Part shown: piece by piece, positions 1 to 6,231 of the stretch
Layout: each line of letters starts with the position of its first letter
Position numbering within the stretch: position 1 is the stretch's first letter
Source of the DNA: Oscillospiraceae bacterium
GTDB lineage: Bacteria; Bacillota_A; Clostridia; Saccharofermentanales; Saccharofermentanaceae
Direction: 5' to 3'
Assembly (NCBI GenBank): GCA_902803365.1
Contig: CADCPU010000026.1
Location: 1 to 8,543, forward strand
Length of the DNA stretch: 8,543 bases
Notes under the pieces: generated by a model
What the model saw: the letters and a program-made list of their open reading frames with translations, nothing else
Told to the model about the DNA's origin: nothing
Database searches by the model: none
Made by a program: the position numbers and the translations under genes

Positions 1-640
1 AGTTGCAGGCAAGTACGTTGTAGTTGCAGGTTACGGAATGTGCGGCAGAGGCGTTGCTCTCAGAGCCAAGGGCCTCGGCGCTAAGGTAATCGTTACTGAG
101 ATCGATCCTGTAAAGGCAAACGAAGCTCTTATGGAAGGATACGAAGTAATGACGATGGACGAAGCTTCCAAGATCGGTGATATCTTCGTAACAGTTACAG
201 GCTGTAAGGACGTTATCGTTGAGCGTCACTACAAGAATATGAAAGACGGCGCTATCTGCTGTAATGCAGGTCACTTCGACTGCGAGGTCAACATCACAGA
301 TCTCGAAAAGATAGCAGTAAGCAGTGAAGAGGTCCGCCATAACATCATCGGATACACGCTCGAAGACGGCAGAAGGATCAACATCCTCGCTGAAGGCCGT
401 CTCGTAAATCTCGCTTCGGGTGACGGACATCCTGTCGAGATCATGGATATGAGCTTTGCTCTTCAGGCACAGTCCGCACGTTATATCGCTCAGTACGGTA
501 AGACACTCGAGAAGAAGGTCTACCAGACACCTGAGATCATCGATAATCGTGTAGCAGAGATATTGCTCGAGACAAAGGGCCTTAAGATCGACAAGCTTAC
601 ACCGGAGCAGGAGAAGTACATCAATTCCTGGGAATTCTGA
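1..640 (+). CDS. ahcY: Adenosylhomocysteinase (S-adenosylhomocysteine hydrolase), C-terminal part
   Basis: This cytosolic NAD-dependent enzyme reversibly splits S-adenosylhomocysteine into adenosine and homocysteine, removing the product inhibitor of methyltransferases. The reading frame is open from base 2, so the N-terminal substrate-binding part lies outside the window and 212 residues are visible. They begin at the Rossmann glycine motif GYGMCGRG, followed by the family stretches [47 protein letters not shown] and the C-terminal [12 protein letters not shown]. The usual Trp in GYGWCG is Met here. The protein ends right after the LTPEQ segment, without the Lys/Tyr-rich tail known from long forms such as the human enzyme, so it looks like the short archaeal/thermophile-like type. 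A lipoprotein gene starts 34 bases downstream with no terminator between, so the two may be cotranscribed. Family assignment is very secure. Confidence 0.96.
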   Translation, partial: VAGKYVVVAGYGMCGRGVALRAKGLGAKVIVTEIDPVKANEALMEGYEVMTMDEASKIGDIFVTVTGCKDVIVERHYKNMKDGAICCNAGHFDCEVNITDLEKIAVSSEEVRHNIIGYTLEDGRRINILAEGRLVNLASGDGHPVEIMDMSFALQAQSARYIAQYGKTLEKKVYQTPEIIDNRVAEILLETKGLKIDKLTPEQEKYINSWEF

Positions 641-659
641 TGTCTTCTTTGTGCTACAC

Positions 660-667
660 AGGAAAGG
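660..667 (+). promoter_or_regulatory. Ribosome binding site that fixes the lipoprotein start
   Basis: AGGAAAGG lies 7 bases before the ATG at 675. A GTG at 651 in the same frame would add 8 residues ahead of the signal peptide, but this purine-rich site lies inside that extension. The ATG at 675 also gives a classic lysine/arginine-led signal peptide, so it is preferred. Confidence 0.7.
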
Positions 668-674
668 AAAAGAT

Positions 675-1766
675 ATGAAATCATTACGATCTAAGAGATT
701 CGCGTCAGCGATCTTAGCTCTCGGCCTTTTGGCCGGTTGCAGCACGGACGGAAACGATAAGACATCTGATCCGACCGAAGCTGTTGAAACTACTGAAACT
801 ACTACACAGGCAGCGATTGAAGTCCCGGAAACCTCCGAGACTTCCGCGCCTGATGAGACCGAACCGTCCGAGACTTCCGCTGCTGAGACTACTCCGGGTA
901 TTCAGCCTGATGAATACGTTGAAGATGATGCATTCGATTCTCTTGCCAAGGAATTTATCGCCCGGAACCGCGAAAGCGATCCTGATGCCGTGTATTCGTT
1001 TTTCACTTGTGCCGATATGGGCAAGTACAAAACACTTCTCGTTAAGAGCGATAAGATCACGCGACTTTGCTTAAGCGGCGGTCAGCTTGTTGTCCTTGAT
1101 GAGAATTACGAGACAGATCCGGAATGTTTTCTCTGGTTCAATGCCGATGAGATGACTGAGATCCCGTTCTACTTCGATCTCAGTGCTGATGTCATCCTGC
1201 ACTCCGGTCTTGACGGTGCGCCTACATTCACGACTCATCTTGATAACGGCTACTACTATGGTCAGGTCCTAGGATTTGACGATGAAGGTAATAAGGCGTT
1301 CCTCTATGTCGGAACTCCGATCTATGTTGACAATGCCGTTCTCGACACTCTTGAAGTGGGCGATTCCATCGGAATCAAAGGCTATGACATTACTTCAAAA
1401 TCTGATGAGGGCATCACAGTCAATGATCGTTACATCCTCAGTGATAAGTACACAAAGGAGTCTGACCGCAAGATGCTCATGACTTCTGATGAAGTACCGA
1501 TCACGACTGATAACAAACTTGCTTTGATCCCTGTCTGGGGCGGCTGCACTGTTTATGGCGGTGAACTTCCGGATAAGTATCCTGACGAATATGCCGACTT
1601 CCAGAATGTTGAACCTTACGGCTCGTACATAATGCGTTCGTTCTTCTTCTATCTGAAGATAACACGCGAAGGCGTTCAACCGTTTGAAGGCTGGTATCAG
1701 GTCAAAGGGCAGGTTGCTCCGGTCTCGATCTACGACGGCGACGTAAACGCTATTACATTCGGTTAA
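675..1766 (+). CDS. Secreted lipoprotein of unknown function
   Basis: The 363-residue product starts with a lipoprotein signal peptide: basic residues at 2-8, a hydrophobic run at 9-20 and the lipobox LAGC with the lipidated Cys at residue 22. It should be anchored to the outer face of the cytoplasmic membrane. Residues 23 to about 75 form a Thr/Glu/Ser/Pro-rich spacer with near repeats such as ETTETT and ETSA; at DNA level a 14-base unit recurs at 834-847 and 867-880. The remaining roughly 285 residues form a folded-looking, acidic, probably beta-rich domain with aromatic patches (DNGYYYG, RSFFFYL, FEGWYQVKG) and a stretch IYVDNAVLDTLEVGDSIGI that resembles a small beta-barrel. I recognise no family and see no catalytic motif. 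It follows the adenosylhomocysteinase gene closely and is closed by an intrinsic terminator. The lipoprotein call is firm; the function is unknown. Confidence 0.88.
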   Translation: MKSLRSKRFASAILALGLLAGCSTDGNDKTSDPTEAVETTETTTQAAIEVPETSETSAPDETEPSETSAAETTPGIQPDEYVEDDAFDSLAKEFIARNRESDPDAVYSFFTCADMGKYKTLLVKSDKITRLCLSGGQLVVLDENYETDPECFLWFNADEMTEIPFYFDLSADVILHSGLDGAPTFTTHLDNGYYYGQVLGFDDEGNKAFLYVGTPIYVDNAVLDTLEVGDSIGIKGYDITSKSDEGITVNDRYILSDKYTKESDRKMLMTSDEVPITTDNKLALIPVWGGCTVYGGELPDKYPDEYADFQNVEPYGSYIMRSFFFYLKITREGVQPFEGWYQVKGQVAPVSIYDGDVNAITFG

Positions 1767-1775
1767 TCCTTATAG

Positions 1776-1805
1776 ACCTCTTTCCTCGCGAAAGAGGTTT
1801 TTCTT
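1776..1805 (+). terminator. Intrinsic terminator after the lipoprotein gene
   Basis: A 9-base-pair stem pairs ACCTCTTTC (1776-1784) with GAAAGAGGT (1790-1798) around a 5-base loop and runs into a T tract (1798-1802, then CTT). It begins 10 bases after the lipoprotein stop codon and ends the transcript of the lipoprotein, and probably of the adenosylhomocysteinase gene as well. Confidence 0.9.
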
Positions 1806-1819
1806 GCCATTTTCCGCTT

Positions 1820-1891
1820 TCCGCTCACCCTAAGGGTGAGTCGCAACTTCAGTCAGGCGCACTCCGCTCACCCTAAGGGTGAGTCGCAACT
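1820..1891. repeat. Two identical 29-base direct repeats, each with a 17-base palindrome
   Basis: Copies lie at 1820-1848 and 1863-1891 (period 43, spacer of 14 bases) and are identical over 29 bases. Each contains the odd-centred perfect palindrome CTCACCCTAAGGGTGAG (1824-1840 and 1867-1883), which has 8-base arms around a central A, followed by TCGCAACT. A degenerate half copy, GGGTGAGTC, follows at 1895-1903. The GTCGCA of copy 2 (1883-1888) can also pair with TGCGAC at 1914-1919. The block lies in the 267-base gap (1767-2033) between a terminator and the next promoter, and no ORF covers it. It could be a dispersed intergenic element of the REP type, a pair of operator sites, or part of a small structured RNA; the sequence alone does not decide. 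Confidence 0.85.
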
Positions 1892-1948
1892 ATGGGGTGA
1901 GTCTGTTCGAAAATGCGACCCAATCAAGCAAATTACGTCCTCTATAGT

Positions 1949-1985
1949 GCATATATATATTTTTACGAGAAAAAACAATATATGC
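1949..1985. repeat. AT-rich imperfect palindrome covering the -35 region
   Basis: GCATATAT (1949-1956) pairs with ATATATGC (1978-1985). After a 3-by-3 mismatch, TTTTT (1960-1964) pairs with AAAAA (1970-1974) around the loop ACGAG. The palindrome directly abuts the -10 box at 1986 and covers the position of the -35 box. It may be a repressor operator or simply a bent AT-rich upstream element; no regulator is encoded nearby. Confidence 0.5.
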
Positions 1986-1991
1986 TATAAT
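1962..1991 (+). promoter_or_regulatory. Promoter of the clostripain-like peptidase gene
   Basis: A perfect TATAAT (1986-1991) is preceded by TGC, giving an extended -10. The best -35 match is TTTACG (1962-1967) at an 18-base spacing, which is weak (4 of 6). Transcription would begin near 1998, giving a leader of about 36 bases. A strong GGGGAG ribosome binding site (2022-2027) lies 6 bases before the ATG at 2034. Confidence 0.65.
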
Positions 1992-2033
1992 CTCGAGTAG
2001 GTTATAAATTTGGTATATTTTGGGGAGTAAAGG

Positions 2034-4634
2034 ATGGACTATAACGAGAACTTTCAGCCTGACAATTCACAACAAGATCCTAAGCCTAAGAAGGGCAAGG
2101 GAGCAAAAGTAGCACTTATCGTTATTGCAGGCGTTGTTGCAATGACACTTATCAGTGCGGCGGCGATATGGTTTTTTGTCGTACCGACATTGCCGCTTAA
2201 GAGCCTTAATACGGCTGACATCGCTGTCAGACGTAAGGATGAAGGCGTTAAGCGTAAGAAGGACAAGGACAAGAAGGATGATGACAAGAAGTCCGGTGAT
2301 GATGTCGTAGAGGATGTTGAGCTTACTGAGGAGAATGAACCTACTGAAGCTCCTGTTGCTACAGAGGAACCTACAAAGGCTCCGACTCCGACAGAAATGC
2401 CTGATCCTACTGAGGGACCTGAACCGACGGCTGCACCTCTTGCAGATCACCCGGATGCAGCTGAGTGGACTGTCATGATCTATATTTCGGGTACTAACCT
2501 TGAGCGTGAATATGCTATCGCTTCCAGGTACCTTAATGATCTTGCTACCAATCTCAATTCTGATGATATAAATATCGTCGTTGAGACAGGCGGTTCGCTG
2601 ATCTGGAACAACAAGCTTCCTGATTTTGCAAATACGACTGTAGGTAAGATCGATATCCCTACTGATAAGCTCGGCAGATTTAAGGTTGAGCATAATAATA
2701 TCATCGATCTCGGTGCTGTTGAATTGAATTCAATGGGTTCTGCTGATACGCTTTCTGATTTTATCAAGTGGGCTAAAGAGTCTTATCCGGCGAAGAGAAA
2801 TATGTTCATCTTCTGGGATCACGGTTATGTAGAGCCATACGGTTGTATGGAACATGACGAGATCTATTTCATTGATGCCAACGGTAATGCATTTAACGGT
2901 TCTGATAACGTTCAGGCTAATTCTGAGCTTTATGAGAATGACTGTCTGACACTTGATGAGATCCGTTCCGGATTTGAGGCAGCTCAGTGCCACTTTGATC
3001 TTTTGGGATTTAACACGTGTCTTTCGGCTTCTTTGGAAGTTGCCGGTGCCGTAGAACCATATGCAGATTATATGGTTGCTTCTCAGGAGAGCATTCCTGC
3101 AAATATCGGTCTGCCTATGCAGTTCGTCAGTTATTTGAGTGAGCATCCTACGGAGGGTCCGAGGTCTATCGGTACGAAGATGGTCGAGTACTATGAGCAG
3201 GATATCGCGATCATGGATAAGCTTACGTCAGGTCAGGATGGGAATGAGCTCTTTACAAAGGGTACAATGTCTCTTATTAACCTCTCGTACATTCCTAAGA
3301 TCGAGGCAGCTTTTGCCGATATCATGGAAAAACTTTACTACAGTACATATGACGATGTTTCTTTCAGTCAATTTCAGCTTGCAGCCTATAAATGTGAGAA
3401 CTACGGTTCTGAGGGTAACATTTCCGGTAACCTTATTGATCTTAAGTCGTTCCTTACAGAGTCTGCTGAATTACTCGAAGATACAGATGCTGACGAGAGC
3501 ATCTTGAAGCTCTTGAAAAATGCGATTCCTGCATCCTGCATGGGAAGTTCCAGATTCGAATCAAACGGATTATCTTTCTATTTCCCGGACATGTCTTATG
3601 CCAAGGGTGTTCGAAAAGCATATCTTGACTTGCTCAATGTAAATGGCATCGATTATGACGATGAGATGGTTGATGAGATCGTATCAAACTACATCACTCT
3701 CTCATTTGACGGTTATGTAGACAATATCGATTATATGGACGGATATTATTGGTATGCGGCTTACCTCGGCACTCGTTTTATGGATTACTGGACTCCGTCT
3801 AATGATGTAAACAATCTTGTTGCCAAGAACCTCGATCCGAGTTATGCGGATCTCGTCGCCGTACCTTCCGATCCGGAAGATATTGAATACAATATCACTT
3901 TCGATGACAAAGGAAGTATTAATCTTGATATTACAAGCGGCGAGGCCAGCGTATTGAGCGTTGAATCCAATGTAGTATTTACGTTCCTTGGAGATGAGGG
4001 AGACCTTGATTTCTATATGTATCTTGGTTCAGACAAGATTGAGCGTAATTCTGCAGGTTCATATGCTATGAATTTTGACAGAACGGCGTTGTTGTTTAAC
4101 GGTGGTGCTATCCCGTACTTTATCATCGAGGATACTCCCAATTATACGACTTACGGAATGCCTGCCATGGTTGATGACGTATATTCTTATGTGCTCTTCC
4201 AGTATGATAAGGCAGCGGATACATACAGTTTCCTGTATTCGATCCCTTCATCCGCACTTAATGACGTTGCATCAACGGATATCAGTCCTATCGTTGAAGG
4301 AACGGTTATCGATCCGATAACTATGTCACATATCTATAATCTTGACCCGCAGGCCAACCCTTATCTTGATAAGGACTTTGCTTACTGCAATACATATTAC
4401 GAGCCTTATACTTGTGACGGCGTTACATGTCCGATCGAGCGCGGTGAGATCAAACTCCGTACGGACAAGGATCTTACGATCCTGGTAAGCTTTATCATCA
4501 AGGATTCTTACGGTAATATGTGGGATACCAAGGCTGTCGAGTTCTACTATGATAAGGACAGAAATCTTGTTTCCGTCAAGGAAGCAGAGGGTTATTTCCC
4601 TTACGGTAACATCTACGAGATCAATGAGGAGTAA
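2034..4634 (+). CDS. Membrane-anchored clostripain-like (peptidase family C11) cysteine peptidase
   Basis: The 866-residue protein has a short Lys-rich cytoplasmic tail, one membrane segment at about 25-50, and no signal-peptidase site, which suggests a type II membrane protein with its body outside the cell. Residues 66-90 are a charged Lys/Asp run and about 98-137 a Pro/Thr/Glu linker with PTEAP and PTEGP units, probably a wall-spanning spacer. The C11 domain begins with WTVMIYISGTNLE (145-157). Catalytic His263 lies in FIFWDHG and Cys329 in LLGFNTCLSASLEVA; the family also supplies EPYADYMVASQESIP after it and GLSFYFP (512-518). Clostripain relatives cut after Arg or Lys. The usual DACLM around the nucleophile is NTCLS here, which may alter specificity or activity. 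The last 300 or so residues look beta-rich and match nothing I know. Family and dyad are secure; substrate and activity are inferred. Confidence 0.87.
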   Translation: MDYNENFQPDNSQQDPKPKKGKGAKVALIVIAGVVAMTLISAAAIWFFVVPTLPLKSLNTADIAVRRKDEGVKRKKDKDKKDDDKKSGDDVVEDVELTEENEPTEAPVATEEPTKAPTPTEMPDPTEGPEPTAAPLADHPDAAEWTVMIYISGTNLEREYAIASRYLNDLATNLNSDDINIVVETGGSLIWNNKLPDFANTTVGKIDIPTDKLGRFKVEHNNIIDLGAVELNSMGSADTLSDFIKWAKESYPAKRNMFIFWDHGYVEPYGCMEHDEIYFIDANGNAFNGSDNVQANSELYENDCLTLDEIRSGFEAAQCHFDLLGFNTCLSASLEVAGAVEPYADYMVASQESIPANIGLPMQFVSYLSEHPTEGPRSIGTKMVEYYEQDIAIMDKLTSGQDGNELFTKGTMSLINLSYIPKIEAAFADIMEKLYYSTYDDVSFSQFQLAAYKCENYGSEGNISGNLIDLKSFLTESAELLEDTDADESILKLLKNAIPASCMGSSRFESNGLSFYFPDMSYAKGVRKAYLDLLNVNGIDYDDEMVDEIVSNYITLSFDGYVDNIDYMDGYYWYAAYLGTRFMDYWTPSNDVNNLVAKNLDPSYADLVAVPSDPEDIEYNITFDDKGSINLDITSGEASVLSVESNVVFTFLGDEGDLDFYMYLGSDKIERNSAGSYAMNFDRTALLFNGGAIPYFIIEDTPNYTTYGMPAMVDDVYSYVLFQYDKAADTYSFLYSIPSSALNDVASTDISPIVEGTVIDPITMSHIYNLDPQANPYLDKDFAYCNTYYEPYTCDGVTCPIERGEIKLRTDKDLTILVSFIIKDSYGNMWDTKAVEFYYDKDRNLVSVKEAEGYFPYGNIYEINEE

Positions 4635-4667
4635 TACTCCTTGTTGGTTCTCGAAAAAGAGCAAAAT

Positions 4668-4699
4668 AAAAAATCTCGTCCGAGGACGAGATTTTTTTT
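4668..4699. terminator. Bidirectional intrinsic terminator between the peptidase gene and tRNA-Thr
   Basis: TCTCGTC (4674-4680) pairs with GACGAGA (4685-4691) around the loop CGAG. The stem is flanked by A6 on the left (4668-4673) and T8 on the right (4692-4699), so it terminates in both directions. It ends the peptidase transcript on the + strand and the tRNA transcript on the - strand. The T tract touches the tRNA end: base 4699 is also the complement of the final A of the CCA tail. Confidence 0.92.
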
Positions 4700-4773
4700 G
4701 GAGCCAATGGTGGGAATCGAACCCACGGCCTATTCATTACGAGTGAATTGCTCTACCCCTGAGCCACATTGGC
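4699..4773 (-). tRNA. tRNA-Thr (anticodon CGU)
   Basis: Read on the - strand, this 75-base gene folds into a complete cloverleaf. The acceptor GCCAATG pairs with CATTGGC, the D arm is GCTC-AGGGGTA-GAGC, the anticodon arm is ATTCA-CTCGTAA-TGAAT, the variable loop is AGGCC, and the T arm is GTGGG-TTCGATT-CCCAC. The discriminator is T and the CCA tail is encoded (4699-4701). The anticodon CGT at loop positions 34-36, preceded by T33, reads the codon ACG, so the tRNA carries threonine. It is the only supported gene on the - strand in the window, with its own promoter at 4790-4818 and a terminator stem beginning 8 bases after the CCA. Confidence 0.95.
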
Positions 4774-4789
4774 ATTCATTTGCTATAAA

Positions 4790-4818
4790 AATATACTAAT
4801 ATTCTTATTTTCTGTCAA
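4790..4818 (-). promoter_or_regulatory. Promoter of tRNA-Thr
   Basis: On the - strand the -35 is a perfect TTGACA (4818-4813), followed by a 17-base spacer and the -10 TATATT (4795-4790). Transcription would start near 4783, about 10 bases before the mature 5' end of the tRNA. It is the best-matched sigma-70-type promoter in the window, as expected for a stable RNA gene. Confidence 0.85.
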
Positions 4819-4835
4819 GTTAATAATGTTATAAT
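4808..4835 (+). promoter_or_regulatory. Promoter of the lipoprotein-Ogt-Nudix operon, with strong ribosome binding site
   Basis: TATAAT (4830-4835) preceded by TGT makes an extended -10, while the -35 region (TTTTCT near 4808-4813) is poor. Transcription would begin near 4842, leaving a leader of only about 16 bases that consists mostly of the ribosome binding site GGAGGGTGAT (4846-4855; GGAGG lies 7 bases before the ATG). The spacer of this promoter contains the -35 box of the oppositely directed tRNA promoter. Confidence 0.65.
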
Positions 4836-4857
4836 ATTTCTGTCCGGAGGGTGATCT

Positions 4858-6231
4858 ATGAATAATTTCCGATATAAGAAATGCTTTGCATCGACAGTTT
4901 TGATATCGTTATGTTTGCTGAGTGTTTCTTGCAATGCAAAAAAATCGGATTTTCCGGAGATCCCGGCACCAACTTCCGAATCTGCTGAAGTTACGGAAGA
5001 GACTTCAACAGAAGCGGAAAAAGAGAAAGAAGTCCTTACGGTTGCACTTCCATATACATCCGAGACAGTAGATTATCTTTATAAGCTCTATTCGGCAAAG
5101 AAGGCAGGATATTGGGATGAATCGCTGTCGGGTGCGACGGTAGATAAGTCTTATCTTGATTCGATGCAGACGAATATCACCATAGAGAATATCTATGTTC
5201 CTAACGAGGGCGTTTCTCCTGATACGATCAAGAGCTGGGGCGATGAGCAGCCGGATATATTCCTTACGAATGATCTTGTGTCGACTATAGACGAAGGACT
5301 TTGTACTTCGCTTGATGAGTATCTTTGCGACAATCAGCTCTTGAATACGGATAATGTATATCTTTCTTCGCTCAAGTCCCTTATCAAGGGCGGCGAGCTA
5401 TACGCGCTTCCGTACTATTCCACGGTTCCGCTTATATACGGCAACAAGGACCTGGCACCTGGCGGAGAGGTACCTGATTTCAGATGTTCTCTTGATAAAT
5501 TCGATCGTTATGTTAAGAGCATCGATCCTCAGGAAGGTGAGATCGTCGTATTTGCCAAGGGTTATCAGCTGATCCCTTATATCTGTTCAGCTTTCGATGA
5601 CGAAAAGGCTTTGAGTTCTTATATGCTCAGAGAAGAATATTTGAGCAAGATGGACAGGACATCCGGGATATTTGAACGGACTGTCGATTATATAAACGGA
5701 CTTTACAATAACGGAATAACAGCGAATTCTACGCCTGACGGTACTGATCCGGTACATTCCCGTAAGTGCGCGATGTGGATAGCACAGTCTTCCGATATCG
5801 AGTTATGGGATTCCTACTATCCGAATAAGCTTTATTTCATGCAGGTTCCGGTATACAAGGACTCTGATGAGGCTGTCCCTTATCTTACGCTGTTTCCGAT
5901 CTGCGTGAGCGAGAAGTCCGCCGATAAGGCTCTAGCATCCGATTTTGCGGCATTCCTTGCACTTGACGAAGATGCGATAATGCTCGCGGACAGGTTTGAG
6001 CATAAGCCGGGATTCCTGCCGCTCATCTCGTCGAGTGAAGCATGGGATCAGATCATATCTGACATCAATTTCGGTTATATCGCATCTGTTTATGAGCTTC
6101 ACATGAACGAAGCAAAGTATTCGTGTGAAGTACTTGACGATAAATTGTATGACAAGATCGAGATGGAACTGTTTAACGGTTTCAATTCGGACGAGCCGGG
6201 GGAAGTGACGTTGGAGAATATCTATGGGTAA
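4858..6231 (+). CDS. Lipoprotein resembling an ABC-type extracellular solute-binding protein
   Basis: The 457-residue product has a lipoprotein signal peptide with the lipidated Cys at residue 25 (LSVSC, less canonical than LAGC but acceptable) and then a Glu/Thr/Ser-rich spacer to about residue 58. The remainder resembles family 1 sugar-type binding proteins: a first beta strand EVLTVALPY (58-66), the region QPDIFLTNDL (131-140), a hinge-like LYALPYYSTVPLIYGNKDL (181-199), and later a long helical lobe with AMWIAQSSDIELWD. Such proteins bind a sugar or peptide outside the membrane and deliver it to an ABC permease, but none is encoded in the window. The gene is first in a tight operon and overlaps the next gene by 8 bases, so it may be a sensor or orphan receptor rather than part of a full transporter. 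The lipoprotein call is firm; the fold is likely and the ligand unknown. Confidence 0.78.
   Translation: MNNFRYKKCFASTVLISLCLLSVSCNAKKSDFPEIPAPTSESAEVTEETSTEAEKEKEVLTVALPYTSETVDYLYKLYSAKKAGYWDESLSGATVDKSYLDSMQTNITIENIYVPNEGVSPDTIKSWGDEQPDIFLTNDLVSTIDEGLCTSLDEYLCDNQLLNTDNVYLSSLKSLIKGGELYALPYYSTVPLIYGNKDLAPGGEVPDFRCSLDKFDRYVKSIDPQEGEIVVFAKGYQLIPYICSAFDDEKALSSYMLREEYLSKMDRTSGIFERTVDYINGLYNNGITANSTPDGTDPVHSRKCAMWIAQSSDIELWDSYYPNKLYFMQVPVYKDSDEAVPYLTLFPICVSEKSADKALASDFAAFLALDEDAIMLADRFEHKPGFLPLISSSEAWDQIISDINFGYIASVYELHMNEAKYSCEVLDDKLYDKIEMELFNGFNSDEPGEVTLENIYG

Noticed and set aside
651..674. GTG at 651 as the start of the lipoprotein
   Set aside because: It would put eight extra residues before the signal peptide and lacks a good ribosome binding site, while the ATG at 675 has AGGAAAGG at the right distance.
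1820..1891. A minimal CRISPR array
   Set aside because: There are only two full copies, the spacer is just 14 bases, the unit is internally fully palindromic, and no cas gene is present.
1767..2033. A riboswitch or attenuator upstream of the peptidase gene
   Set aside because: The predicted transcript starts near 1998, leaving a 36-base leader, so the structured repeats lie outside it; no known riboswitch core is recognisable.
2067..2693. A 208-codon - strand ORF inside the peptidase gene
   Set aside because: It lies wholly antisense to a well-supported coding region, is rich in Arg, Ser, Cys and Ile as expected from the reversed frame, and has no family motifs or ribosome binding site.
4549..4746. 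A 65-codon + strand ORF ending in SQWWESNPRPIHYE
   Set aside because: It runs from the peptidase gene through the terminator into the antisense of tRNA-Thr. The WWESNPRP-like ending is the well-known false translation of tRNA complements.
4699..4773. tRNA-Thr as an integration site of a mobile element
   Set aside because: No direct repeat of the tRNA 3' end, integrase or phage gene is visible in the window; both flanks look like ordinary chromosome.
4858..6231. A complete ABC sugar transporter operon
   Set aside because: Only the binding-protein-like lipoprotein is present; the following genes encode Ogt, flavin reductase and Nudix proteins, with no permease or ATPase.
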